64,000 nucleotides of DNA, from positions 168,073,995 to 168,137,994 of the forward strand of contig NC_133655.1 in assembly GCF_009905375.1 (NCBI RefSeq), read 5' to 3'. This document shows positions 22,827-35,500 of this stretch, piece after piece. Under the pieces are notes generated by a model. It did not search any database. It was not told the origin of the DNA and worked only from the letters and a program-made list of their open reading frames with translations. The DNA comes from Apium graveolens (Eukaryota; Streptophyta; Magnoliopsida; Apiales; Apiaceae). A program made the position numbers and the translations under genes. How positions within the stretch are numbered: position 1 is the first letter of the stretch; each line of letters starts with the position of its first letter.

Positions 22827-25800
22827 ATGGCACCAAAGAGAAGGAATAATTCAGGAGAGGGTAGTACCGAGAGCCGTACAGATCCAGCGATTATCCAGAT
22901 GTTGGGACTGATGCAGCAGCAGATGTTACATCTTACGCAGCAGCAACAGCAGCAGCGAGCAGCACCATCTGTAGTGACTTTTAAGCAGTTTCAAGCAATG
23001 AAGCCACCTGAGTTCAAGGGAAGTGCTGATCCTGTGGAAGCCAATGCATGGCTCAAGGAAATGGAAAAGGCTTTTGAATTGGTCGGAGCAGGAGCTGAGC
23101 AGAAGACCAAGTTTGCAAGTTACTTTTTGAAGGGCGAGGCGAACTATTGGTGGGAATCCACGCGAGCATTGGAAGGAGGTGAGTTTATAACTTGGGAGAG
23201 ATTCACAGAGTTGTTCCTGGAGAAATATTTCCCGAGGTATATGAAGAATCAAATGGAGATTAAGTTCTTGAACCTGACCCAGGGTGATCTTACTGTGGCT
23301 GAGTACGAGGCTAAGTTTACTGAGTTAGCAAGGTTCGTGCCAGACCAGGTTGATACAGATGAAAAGAAAGCCAGAAGATTTGAACAGGGATTGAAGTTTT
23401 GGATTCAGAATAGAGTGGCCATGTTTGAGTTGACTTCATATGTGGCAATGGTTCAGAAGGCAATGGTGATTGAGAGTAGGAGTGATATGTCTCAGAAAGG
23501 AAATGATGGGAAGAAAAGGAAAATGGAAACCTCAGAGGGAGGTCAGCAGTCAAGTAATTTTCAGGGCCGTTTCAACAAAAGGCCAGGATTTCAGGGTAAT
23601 AGGAATGTGGGATTCAAGAGACCACAATCAGGAAATGGAGGACAAGGCAATCATTTTCAGAATTCAAATCAGCAGAGACCCAATCGTCCACCTGTGTCAG
23701 AGTGCAAATTTTGTGGTAGAAGGCATTTTGGGATTTGTAAGGCTAATGTGTTGTGTTATAAGTGCAATCAGAAGGGACACTATGCTAATGAGTGTCGAAG
23801 TCAGACTACAGCTCAGAGATCAGGGACAGTATGCTTTAAATGTGGAAAGATGGGGCATATTTCCAGGGACTGCCAGACAATTGAACCAACTGCTAATGTG
23901 CCAAGGATTGAAGGACCACCAACAAAGGACCAGCCAAAGGCTAGGACATTCAATATGACTATGAAGGATGCTGTTCAGAGTTCAGACGTGGTGGCAGGTA
24001 CGCTTCCAGTCAACTCCATAGATGCTAAAGTTTTATTTGATTCTGGAGCTACAAGATCATTTATTTCTCAAAGTTTTGTCGATAAACTGCATTGTGAAGT
24101 TAAGTTGTTAGAACAAATATTAATGATAGAGTTAGCTAATAAGGATCAAGTTTCCGTCGACCGAGTGTGCCCGAAGTGCGATATTAAGATAGGAGGACAT
24201 CATTTCTATGCCGACTTAATACCTTTTAAGTTGGGAGAATTTGATGTTATTTTAGGAATGGATTGGTTGTCAGAAAATAACGCCCAGATTGATTGTAAGA
24301 ATAGGAAAGTGAGACTTCAGACCTTGGATAATAAGAAGAAGGTGATATTCCGAGGAAATAAGCAAGAGAAGAAGTTCTTAACGATCGCTCAAGTGAAGAA
24401 GTTATTGCGTCAGAATTGCGAAGCATATTTGGCCCATGTGATAGACACCAGTAAGGAAGTTCCAACACTAGAAGCGATTCCAATTGTCAACGAATTTTCA
24501 GATGTCTTTCCAGACAATCTACCAGGATTACCTCCCGACAGAGAAATTGAGTTTGCAATTGATCTAGCACCCGGAACAGAACCAGTTTCTAAAGCCCCGT
24601 ACCGGATGGCACCAGTGGAAATGAAAGAATTGGCATCTCAGCTGCAAGATCTTTTGGAGAAAGGAGTTATAAGACCCAGTGTATCCCCATGGGGCGCACC
24701 AGTACTGTTTGTCAAAAAGAAGGATGGGAGTATGCGACTGTGTATCGACTATCGAGAACTGAATAAGCTAACTATTAAAAACAAGTATCCGTTACCAAGG
24801 ATCGATGATTTGTTTGACCAATTGAGAGGCGCTGTATGGTTTTCTAAGATTGATTTAAGATCCGGATATCATCAATTAAAGATCAAGCCTGAAGACATTC
24901 CGAAGACCGCATTTAGAACCAGATATGGGCATTATGAGTTTCTAGTAATGGCATTTGGATTAACTAACGCACCAGCAGCTTTCATGGATCTGATGAATCG
25001 AGTATTTAAAAAGTATTTGGATAAATTCGTGATCGTATTTATAGACGACATCTTGATCTATTCCAAAACAGAAGAGGAGCATGTAGAACATTTGAGGATA
25101 GTTCTGGAGATACTGTGACAGGAGAAGTTATACGCAAAGTTTTCCAAGTGTGAATTTTGGTTAAAAGAAGTACGATTTCTTGGGCACGTGATTAGCAATA
25201 AAGGAGTGGAAGTGGATCCAGCAAAGATTGAAGCCGTAATCAACTGGGAGAGGCCAAAAACACCAACGGAAGTAAGAAGTTTCATGGGATTGGCAGGTTA
25301 CTACAGAAGATTTGTGCAAGATTTTGCAAAGATAGCTACGCCATTGACAAAGCTTACCAGGAAGAATCAGAAATTTGAATGGGATGAGAAGTGCGAAGAA
25401 AGTTTCCAGGAATTAAAGAATAGATTAGTATCTTCTCCAGTGCTAGTCTTGCCAGATGAACAAGGAAATTTTGTGATCTACAGTGACGCGTCGTACAAAG
25501 GATTAGGATGTGTTTTGATGCAGCATGACAAGGTAATAGCTTACGCTTCAAGACAGTTGAAACCACACGAAGAGAAGTATCCAACGCATGATCTGGAATT
25601 GGCAGCTATAGTATTTGCATTGAAGATTTGGAGGCATTATCTTTATGGGGAAAAGTGCGAGATCTACACGGACCACAAGAGTTTAAAATATATCTTTACC
25701 CAGAAGGAATTGAACATGAGGCAGAGGAGATGGCTAGAACTAATCAAGGATTACGACTGTACTATTAACTATCATCCAGGCAAAGCAAATGTGGTGGCCG

Positions 25801-27359
25801 ACGCTCTGAGCAGAAAAGAAAGGTTAAACATGATAATTTCATCAGAGGAATTGATCAGGGAATTTGAGAAGCTAGAAATAGAGGTCAGCATTCCAAGTAT
25901 GTCTACAGAGGTATTGTGTGTAATGTCTTTTCAACCAGAATTATTAGAGAAGATAAGAAGATGTCAAGAAGAAGTAATGAGCCATGAACGAGACAGTTTG
26001 ACAGGAGAAGAAATAGGGAGTCAAAAGGATGATAAAGGGATATTAAGATTTTCTTCCAGAATATGGATACCCAACATAGCCGAGCTGAAAGATGAAATTC
26101 TTCGAGACGCTCACAACTCTAGATATTCAATTCATCCCGGGAGTACGAAGATGTACAGAGACTTAAGAGAAAACTTTTGGTGGCCAAGCATGAAGAAGGA
26201 AATTGCAGAATGGGTAAGTAAGTGTTACACTTGCCAGCGAGTCAAAGCGGAACATCAAAGGCCCGGTGGACTGATACAACCATTGGACATTCCAGAATGG
26301 AAATGGGAGCATATAGCGATGGATTTCGTAGTTGGATTACCGAGGACCAGGGCGAATCATGATGCTATTTGGGTTATTATCGACAGATTGACGAAGTCAG
26401 CGCATTTTCTTCCTATCAACGAGAGATTCTCAATGGATAAATTGGTACGGTTATATCTTAAAGAAATTGTGACAAGACACGGAGTTCCAGTATCCATAGT
26501 TTCAGACAGAGATCCTCGATTTAACTCAAGATTTTGGAGAAGTTTTCAAGATTGTCTCGGAACGAAGCTGAACATGAGTACCGCGTATCATCCGCAGACA
26601 GACGGTCAAAGTGAAAGAACGATTCAGACTATTGAAGATATGCTAAGGGTATGTACACTAGATTTTGAAGGTAGTTGGGACGAGCATTTGCCATTAGTTG
26701 AATTCTCCTACAACAACAGCTATCATGCCAGTATTGGAATGCCACCTTACGAAGCTTTGTATGGTAGAAGATGCAGATCTCCAATATGTTGGGAAGAAGT
26801 TGGTGAAAGAAAGATTTTGGGTCCAGAATTGATCCAACAGACGAAGGAGAAAATAGAACTCATTCGGAAAAGACTAACAGCAGCTCAAGATCGTCAACGC
26901 AAATATGCTGATCCTACCAGAAAAGATATGGAATTTGAAGTTGGTGAAGCAGTGCTATTAAAGGTCTCACCTTGGAAAGGTTTATCAAGATTTGGGAAGA
27001 AAGGAAAGCTGAGTCCGCGTTATGTTGGCCCTTTTGAGATTTTGAAGCGTGTGGGAAAGGTTGCTTACGAGTTAGCGTTACCCCCTCACATGCAGCATAT
27101 TCACAACGTGTTCCACGTGTCAATGTTGAAGCGTTATTTGCCTGATTCGAATCATGTGATAGAATACGAGCCAATAGAGATCCAGCCAGATTTGTCTTTT
27201 GTAGAGCAACCAGTGCAAATTTTAGATAAGAAAGAAAGAGTGCTTAGGAATAAATCTGTATCTTTAGTGCGAGTCTTGTGGAGGAATCCCAAGGTTGAAG
27301 AGTCGACCTGGGAGTTAGAAAGCGAAATGCGATCCAAGTATCCTCATTTGTTTTCCTAG
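22827..27359 (+). pseudogene. Element G gag-pol polyprotein with one in-frame stop
   Basis: The frame has about 1510 codons from MAPKRRNN, chosen over an upstream in-frame ATG at 22773 because it fits typical gag starts. Order: retrotransposon gag domain (about 50-230); Cys/His motifs at about 293, 310 and 336, the last two being [14 protein letters not shown] and [14 protein letters not shown]; aspartic protease ([12 protein letters not shown], catalytic Asp about 405); RT with FIDDIL at about 739-743; RNase H from about 880 ([21 protein letters not shown]); integrase zinc domain and D-D-E core ([20 protein letters not shown]) at about 1095-1265; chromodomain-like tail from about 1450. The only break is TGA at 25116-25118 (codon 764), just after the RT active site. 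The next base (TGA-C) and an otherwise open frame suggest a recent C-to-T change in an Arg codon. Confidence 0.93.
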
Positions 27360-27383
27360 GCTGATTCTGAGGACAGAATCCTG

Positions 27384-27398
27384 TTAAGGGGGGAAGGA
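27384..27398 (+). other. Element G polypurine tract
   Basis: TTAAGGGGGGAAGGA lies directly before the 3' LTR. It is the expected primer for plus-strand DNA synthesis. Confidence 0.85.
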
Positions 27399-30300
27399 TG
27401 TAATATCCGGAAAATTATGTGAATATTATATGTTAAATAAATAAATATTGTGTGTTTTATAAATTTAAAGTAATTGTTGCTATGATATGAGATGTTATAA
27501 CTGTTATGTATGTTTCTGTACGGGCCAGAAAATTTTTCGGTTGATTAAAATATGCTTAAACTGCAATTATATGAATCTATCTGCAATCGGGACGCGTAAT
27601 TATCAGCATCTTCATTAGGATACCTGTTTTATTTGATTTTATACGTGTGATTGTATTTTACGTGTTTTCGGGATTTTCTGGTAATATAGGGATCGTTTCC
27701 GTTTTTCAAAAATCAACGGACCGGGACCCCACCGGGACATCAAACCCCACAAAATCCGCGTTTTCATTTTTATAAAATTATTCGTATTTCAAATACCCAT
27801 TATTTTTTTATTTTCGAATTATTCGCAATTTTTGGGAAATTTTGACATTAATTTTATATTTTATCAATTTTAAAATTATTCCCCGTAATTATTATTTTGG
27901 GGCTTAATTATTGTAATTTAGGTATAAAAACACCCTTAAATAATTTTGGGGATATAATTTGTTATAAGTATAAATAGCATATTTATTGTATTTTATTTAT
28001 TTTTATTTTAGAAATTATTAAAAATAAAACCAAAATTTAGGAAAAATCAAAATTGGGGATTTAGGGTTCTAGGGTTCGTTCTTGAGCCAAATCGACTGAT
28101 TGACTACTGATTTCTGATCCGTTCGTTCCGATATTGATCCCATATCAAAGCCCTGAGTTTCCTCTTCAATTCGGTACCAGAATATCAACCTAAGGTTGGG
28201 TATTTTGCGATTTTCATTTTCGTCGATATGAACTCGAATTGGGTACTTCATCTGTGATGATTTTCTGTTTGATTTGATAGTTTAAATAGATTCCTGAGAT
28301 GATTTTGAACTTATTTGTATATATAAATGTATCAAACGATTACTTAGATTGGTAGTTCGAATTCAATTTGGGAAGTCGAATTTTCGATTAAATTTTCCGT
28401 TATTTTTGTTGATGATTTGATGTTGGTGAATACATGAATGGATTACTGTGATTACAAGCTTCGTTTTTAGTTATATGATGTTGAGTTTGGTGGTTGCTGG
28501 GCAGCTCGCCGGAAAACCGACGAGTTCGCCGGATTTTAACTGTTTAATGGCCGGGGAAGATGAACTGGGGAAGGGTTATGGTTGCTGGGTTGATAATCCT
28601 ATTATAGAACGAATTAGGCTTGTTTGGCCTCGAAATCAGGGTGAACCAGAGTGTTCTTGGGCTGGCCGGAGTCCGGCAGAACCTACCGGATTCTGGGTTT
28701 AACCCCAGTTTCCGGCGGGTTTTGACCCGACCCGGTTAGGGTTCTTGCAGGACCCGAAAACCCAATACCCTGACCCGGTTTTGATCCTTATTTCCCAAAA
28801 CCCAGCTTCAAAACTTGTTTGTGGGATTTTCTGTTTTATTTATTTTAAAAAAAATTCATTTTCTATTTTTGAAAATCATTTATTTAATTTCAAAAATCAT
28901 TTAATAATTATTTTAAATTCTAAAAATTATTTTCTTAATTATTTTAAATTCCTAAAATTATTTTCTTTTATTATTTTAAAAAATTTAATTTGATTTAATT
29001 ATTTATAAATTATTTTAGTTAATTATTTATGAATTCAATTAATTGATTAAAAATCATTTAATTAGTTAATTTCATTTATAAATAGTTAAATAAATGTAAA
29101 TTATTTATAATTAATTCGAATAATTTCTAAAAATTATTTTAAGGTTTTAAAAATTATATTTTGGTATTTAAAAATCAATTAATATTATTATTAATTGATT
29201 TAAATCTATTTATTTCTTATTTTATTCATAATAATTAAACCGTTCGTCCGTTTAATACGAAACGAACGCGTACAGACTCAGAAAAATATTGCGCTTCCAA
29301 TAAAAATACTTTTGAGACCTAATTTCTTTTATATTGCAATCTCATTTGATTTGTGTATCAGCTTAAGTCGGTATTTGATCGGTAAATGCTAATATTGAAC
29401 TGATTTTCATTCTGAACGCACTAAGACGTACCCCTTAATGATTTGACTTATGTGTTACATAAAATATGTGAGTACGTGTTATATAAATGCCATGATTACA
29501 TGTTACGTGATATACATGCTATCTGTTATAATTTTAAAATGCCATGCTAGTTATAAACGATCGGGTAGATGTCAAGACGTATAGTTACGTCGATTGAGTT
29601 TAGATCTGTCAATTAAGATAGTCCTTTTGTTTATAGAATCGAGTAGCAAGGAGCGCAGTCAAGTGTTAGACGGAGATAGTAGCCAGCAGATAGAAACAGA
29701 GTTAAAATAAGAGGTTATTGAGCATACCAGGCAAGTACCCTAACTTCACTTATTGTTCCAGTGACGTTTATTTTGAATCTTATTATGCAAATATTTATAT
29801 GTTCACATACCATTCAAGTGTTATTGACTCTAAATTTATCCTTTTAATTTCTCTACTATTCTAAGTTCAGAATAGTTAAATATTTTTACATTTCGCTATA
29901 ACTTACTCTATACAGTGAAGCTTTAAATTGAGACTAGCGAATAACTAATTGTTCTGGTTATTTCGCCATTGGTTGTTGAGAAAACTCCGGACCATGAGAA
30001 ATGGGGAGTTATGTGGTTAAGGATGTCATTTGATTCGACTCCTTTGATGGAAAATGGTTTTATGGGTTGGATGGTTGCGTAAGAGGCCGTGGCGGCGGTC
30101 CAGTGTGAGCTATGTGTTATACAGGATATAACACCTTGCTAGGCCAATATGTGCCTTGGGTACCTTTTGTTTAGTTGGATATGATTCGGCATACCGGTGT
30201 TGCTCCGCGGCTGATCACCGGCGGCAACACACCGTCGTTCGAGGATTCCAATCCCAAAACATAATATATTGCAAATGTTGTTTATTATCAAATTTATATC

Positions 30301-30756
30301 AGTTTTGATACTGTTCAGTTATTGTAGTTGGTTTTGTTCATCAGATATACTGTTGTTATTCCAAATCATAAGCTATTTACTACTTGCTGAGCATTTCTTT
30401 CGCTCATACTTGTTTCTTATCTTGATTCTTTCAGCTAGGCCAGGGCAAGCTTAAGTTCCAGGTCTGACCAGAGGTTATGTGTTTGTAAATAGTTGGTGTG
30501 TTTCCAGGTAGACAGTTTGGGATACTTAATTAGTCTAGAGGTTTGTAATAAAATTTGAATAAGTTGTAAAACTAATTAGACTATGGTTTGTAATAACACT
30601 TGATTTGTAGTAGTGCCTGTTCCATACTATAACCTGTGATTGATCCAGTGCAGGTAAAGGGGTCGTATTTATTTTATTATTCCGCTGTGATTATTTTATT
30701 TTAGTTTATTGGCGAGTGACCCCCAAATCTAGACCCCGGGTTTGGAGGGCGTCACA
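27399..30756 (+). repeat. Element G 3' LTR
   Basis: This 3358-bp LTR is equal in length to the 5' LTR. Scattered single-base differences were noticed near 28784, 28978, 29061, 29343, 29424, 29500, 30183 and 30271, and no indels. Element A pol resumes after the TATTG duplication. Confidence 0.95.
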
Positions 30757-30761
30757 TATTG

Positions 30762-32073
30762 TCAGCAAGAAGGGATAGATTTTGATGAAACATTTGCTCC
30801 TGTTGCAAGACTTGAAGCCATCAGAATCTTCTTAGCCTATGCAGCCCATGCCAATTTCAAGGTCTATCAAATGGATGTCAAAAGTGCCTTTCTGAATGGA
30901 GATTTGGAGGAAGAAGTGTATGTAAGTCAACCTCCTGGCTTTGAAGATCCAAATTTCCCAGAGTATGTCTATTATCTACTGAAAGCACTTTATGGACTGA
31001 AGCAAGCACCTAGAGCCTGCTATGACACTTTATCAAAGTTCCTTTTGGAAAATCACTTCACAAGAGGTACTGTAGATAAAACTTTATTTTCCAGAAATGT
31101 GAATGGCTCTAGCATACTTGTTCAAATTTATGTAGATGATATTATTTTTGGCTCTACAGATGAGAAACTTTGTAAAAAGTTTGCCAAACTGATGCAAAGC
31201 AAGTATGAAATGAGTATGATGGGAGAACTAACTTACTTTCTTGGTTTACAAGTTAAGCAAGTTAGTGATGGAATATTCATTAGTCAAACTAAATATATTT
31301 TTGATCTTTTAAAGAAGTTTGATCTAATGGATTGCACATCTGCAAAAACTCCCATGGCCACTACAACTAAGCTTGAACTAAACACTACTGAAAAGTCTGT
31401 GGATATTTCAAGTTATAGAGGCATGGTTGGCTCATTTCTGTACTTAACAGCCAGTAGGCCATATATAATGTTTGCTACATGTTTGTGTGCTAGATTTCAG
31501 GCTGATCCTAGAGAGTCTCATTTGATAGCTATTAAAAGAATTTTCAGATATCTCAAAGGAACACCAAACCTTGGCATTTGGTATCCTAGAGTTTCTGGTT
31601 TTGATCTAACTGGTTATTCAGATGCAGATTATGCAGGTTGCAGAATTGATAGAAAAAGCACAACAGGAACCTGTCAATTTTTATGAGACAAGCTTGTGTC
31701 CTGGTTCAGTAAAAAGCAAAATTCAGTTTCTACTTCTACAGCTAAAGCTGAATATATTGTTGCTGGCAGTTGCTGTGCACAGATTTTATGGATGAAAAAT
31801 CAATTGCTAGACTATGGTTTGCAAGTTGATAGGATTCCTATTTTCTGTGACAACACAAGTGCAATTGCCATCACTGAAAATCCAGTGCAACATTCAAGGA
31901 CAAAGCATATAGACATCAAGTACCATTTCATAAGGGAACATATAATGAATGGTACTGTAGAGTTACATTTTGTTCCAAGTGAGAAGCAACTTACAGATAT
32001 TTTTACCAAGCCATTGGATGAATCCACCTTTTCTAGGTTGGTAAGTGAGTTAGGTATGCTTAATTACTCTTGA
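30762..32073 (+). pseudogene. Element A pol, 3' part: RT and RNase H
   Basis: This continues the RT reading frame exactly after the G target duplication: [39 protein letters not shown] and the active site YVDDIIFGS. RNase H follows ([37 protein letters not shown]). A TGA at 31684-31686, where A2 has Gly, splits RNase H. The Trp usually following APRA is Cys here. The frame ends at 32071-32073. Confidence 0.9.
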
Positions 32074-32570
32074 ATTTATCTGAATTATTCTTGCAAGTTG
32101 AAAAGAAGCCAGCAATTTAGTTGATTTTTAGTCTTGGATGAAATTTTGGCTAAGTCAAAATTTGTGTCTCGACGGATGACCATTATCCATCGGGTTGAGT
32201 CATCCGTCGATATACAAATTGTAAATAAAAATCAATTACTTTTCTGGAATATTTTAAAGCTCGACGGATAACATCTTATCCTCATCCGTTGAAGTGTCTA
32301 AATCTGAACCGTTAATTCCCTGAACATTATCCATCGAGTATACTTACAGTTTATAAGCATTACAGGACGGATAATGGGTGGAATTTTTAAAGTTTATTTT
32401 AAAACGGTCATTTTAGGCAATTTCTATTGGGTAATTTACTTCTCTTTATTATTTTTATCCGTTGATTTTGAGCAAAGTATAAAAGCCTATTTCATTCTAA
32501 TCATTTTCTTTTATCATTCTCAAATTCAACTGTGTTATTTCATTCTCTCTCAAGCTTTTCTTCTCTAACA
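32074..32570 (+). other. Element A pol-ORF3 spacer with motif cluster
   Basis: This noncoding spacer of about 500 bp holds at least seven motif copies at 32169-32373: TCGACGGAT, ATCCATCGG, ATCCGTCGA, ATCCGTTGA and others, in both orientations. Neighbouring opposite copies can pair as hairpins. Its 3' end is pyrimidine-rich up to the ORF3 ATG and could hold an internal promoter or splice acceptor for ORF3; this is inference. An equivalent spacer lies at 55811-56329 in A2. Confidence 0.6.
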
Positions 32571-35500
32571 ATGGCACCCGTAGTAAAGATCATGTCACAG
32601 ACTGGGTTCATCTATGAGAAGAACAACTTCACTGCCTTGGTCAATAAGGGGATTCAGCAATCTGAAGACTATCATAAGATAATGGACTTCGTGAAGAACT
32701 GCAAGTTAAGTTTTGCTATGCTGGAATCACCCACAATCTATTGTGAAGTTGTTGAGGAAATGTGGACAACAGCAATCTACAACTCTACTGACAAAACCAT
32801 CACTCTGACCATCAAAGGTAATGATTTCTGTATCAATAGTGATGTAATAAAAGCATGTTTCAAGATTCCTGATGATAATGTAACTGCACCACACACTGAC
32901 ACTGATATTGTCAATATGCTCAATTCCATTCATTATGCACTTCCTACTGCAAAACTAAGTGAAATTAGAAGACTAGGTCTTAGGAAGGAATGGAGTTACT
33001 TGTGTGATGTAGTAACTAAAGTCTTTTCTGGAAAAATCAGTAATTTTGATTCTGTGAACATTTCCATGCTTAACATGCTATACATGCTAGTTACAGACAA
33101 ATATTATAATTTCAGTGACCTTGTTGTGTATGAGTTAGGTTTTAAACTAGGTGACTTAGCCAAAAGAGGAAAGAATATTTACTATGCTAGATTTTTTATG
33201 CTTTTGGCTAACCATCTTTGTCAAGAGATTGAACTTGAGAACCCAAACAACAAATTAGCTTGTTGGGTTCAAGAGAGAAGAATCATTGCAGACTTGAACA
33301 GAGCCAACCATCACAAGGATGTGCCAATGTTCTATTTTCCTGTAATGCTGACACCTCAGGTAAGTGAGGTAAGTGAGGTAAGTTCATCCACACCCTCAAC
33401 TATTCCAATCTCTTCCATTTCTTTGACTTCAGGCATAGCTATGGCAACTGTGAAAATGACCAAACAGTTGCCTACCAAAGCTGCCAAAATAACTGCAATT
33501 CCCAAATCCAAATCAAAGAAAACCCCCTCTGGTATCTCTCAAAAGGTACCAGTTGAAAAATCTACCAAAGCCAAAGACGGGAGTATGAAAGAGGGTAAGA
33601 TAGGTGGGGGAAGGGGTGAACATCAAAGAAACCCCAAGGATAAGGTTGAAGAGATGAGTGAATCCCAGCCTAGCCACACTGCAGTTTCCCAACAAACTGC
33701 AGTGCTTAAAAAGGACAGAAGCTCACTTCTAGCTGCATCCTCCCAAAAGGATATGGCTATTGAACAAAGCTCTCATCCAAGAGCACAGGCCAAGAGGGTT
33801 AGGGACACAAGCTCACACCAAACTTACACTAGAAAGAAGAAATCCAAAACAACTGGGGATGCACAGGGCACACACTTAGTGCAAACTGGTGCTAAAGACA
33901 CAGTCCCTGCACCTTCTCAAATTCAGATTGATGTGGCTCCAATAAATGTGGAGTCACAGCCAAAATCTCTCATTATAGAAGCCACTGAAACACAATACTC
34001 ACCAACCAACTCACTGGAAGTGGACATGATAAACACTTCAATTCCTGATTCCCCTTCTTTAACTCTGTTGGGGAAGCCAAAATCCAGTGCAAGTGAGCAT
34101 CATCTTTTAGATGATTTGTTGTCTCACTTGCCAATTCTTTCTGATTCTATTGTGACATCTGTGCCTCAAATAACTTCAATCAACACAGAGTCAACAATAG
34201 TTTCTCTTCCCACCTCATTCATTTCTACTCTCTCGATGGATATTGCTCATCCGTCGAGTAGTGATTGTATCCCGACGGATAAGCTTAACAGCAGTTATCC
34301 GTCGGATAGCTTTACCACTCACCCGACGGATATCACTTATCCGTCGAGTGTCTCTGCACAACTTCAAAATTCAATAATTTCAAGTGCAGAAGATTTGGTG
34401 GTAATACAATCACTCTTAGGACTGAGAGAGGAGAGTGCATTGAGTGAGAGGCTGGGTTGCTCCCAGGCAAAAGGAGAGGAAAAGAGTGAATCTCAGCAAT
34501 CCATTCATTCAGGATTGGCAAAAGTGAGTGAGAGGAGTCCCACCTTAGTAGGTGAAGGTGAGAGTGTGAGGGTGGGGAGCCAGGGTGAGACCCTGATGCA
34601 ACAAAAGAGAGAACATGAGAGAAAACCAGGTACTGGAGAAATAAGGATGGAACCAGCCATTGCTAGTGAGTCAATGATTGTGGATGATGCTGAAAAGGAA
34701 AGACAATTTCAGCAACATTACAAAGCTGTAATTGATAACATTTCCTTGGATGCTGACACTTTTACTCACCCTGTTTCAGCCTATCAACTGTTGGCTGCTC
34801 AGGGCAATGTGGAGGCAGAGCAGACTTTGCACTTAGTGCACACCACAGAATCTCTTCAAAGAGATAAAGCTGCTGTAAACAGGATGCCTCCTCAAGCTGG
34901 AGAGCCATCTGAAGAATTTGGAGTAAATTCTGATGATGATGACTCTAGTTCTTTGAATGGAAGCATGAACTTAGGGGGAGCTGAAGGCCCAAGTTCTGCT
35001 TTAAGTTTACCTGAATGGGCATGGGCAAAGGAATTTACACCAGGACAATTTGAGGTGTCTTTGGTAAAACAAGTAACAGCTATTCAGCAAGCCCTTCAGG
35101 AAGCTTCAGATACTGGTACCAAGGCTGTTCTTAAAGCTCATCTAGACTCTTTGCATTTAATGAAGATCCAACACTCAAGACAGAATCTCAGTGTGGATGA
35201 ATTGAAAAAGGAGATAGCTGACTTAAAGACATATAACTCTGATAAGCTGGATTCAATAATGCCATATGGTACCATACATGATCTATTACTAAGGTTGAGA
35301 AGAAAATCAGATTCTGACAAGAAGATAGCCAAGCTGGAGACCAGAGTTCAGGTTATTGAGAATTCAGTGGCTCTACTTCTTCAAAATCAACAGACTCAGA
35401 CAAATCTTCTCATGCAACTGGCTAAAGCACAAGGCCTAACTCCTCCACTTGATGATAACAAAAAGGGGGAGAGAGAATCAAGTAAGGGGGAGAAAGGACC

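Larger units (their letters stand above)
19007..30756 (+). mobile_element. Element G: Ty3/gypsy chromovirus, Tekay (Del)-like, very recent insertion
   Basis: The element is 11,750 bp with LTRs 19007-22364 and 27399-30756, both exactly 3358 bp. Perfect TATTG target duplications sit at 19002-19006 and 30757-30761. A single gag-pol frame has the order protease-RT-RNase H-integrase, diagnostic of Ty3/gypsy. The C-terminus ([20 protein letters not shown]) resembles the reduced chromodomain of Tekay/Del elements, whose LTRs are also unusually long. I count about 8 LTR differences (about 0.24%). At an assumed 1.3e-8 substitutions per site per year this is roughly 0.1 million years. Confidence 0.93.
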
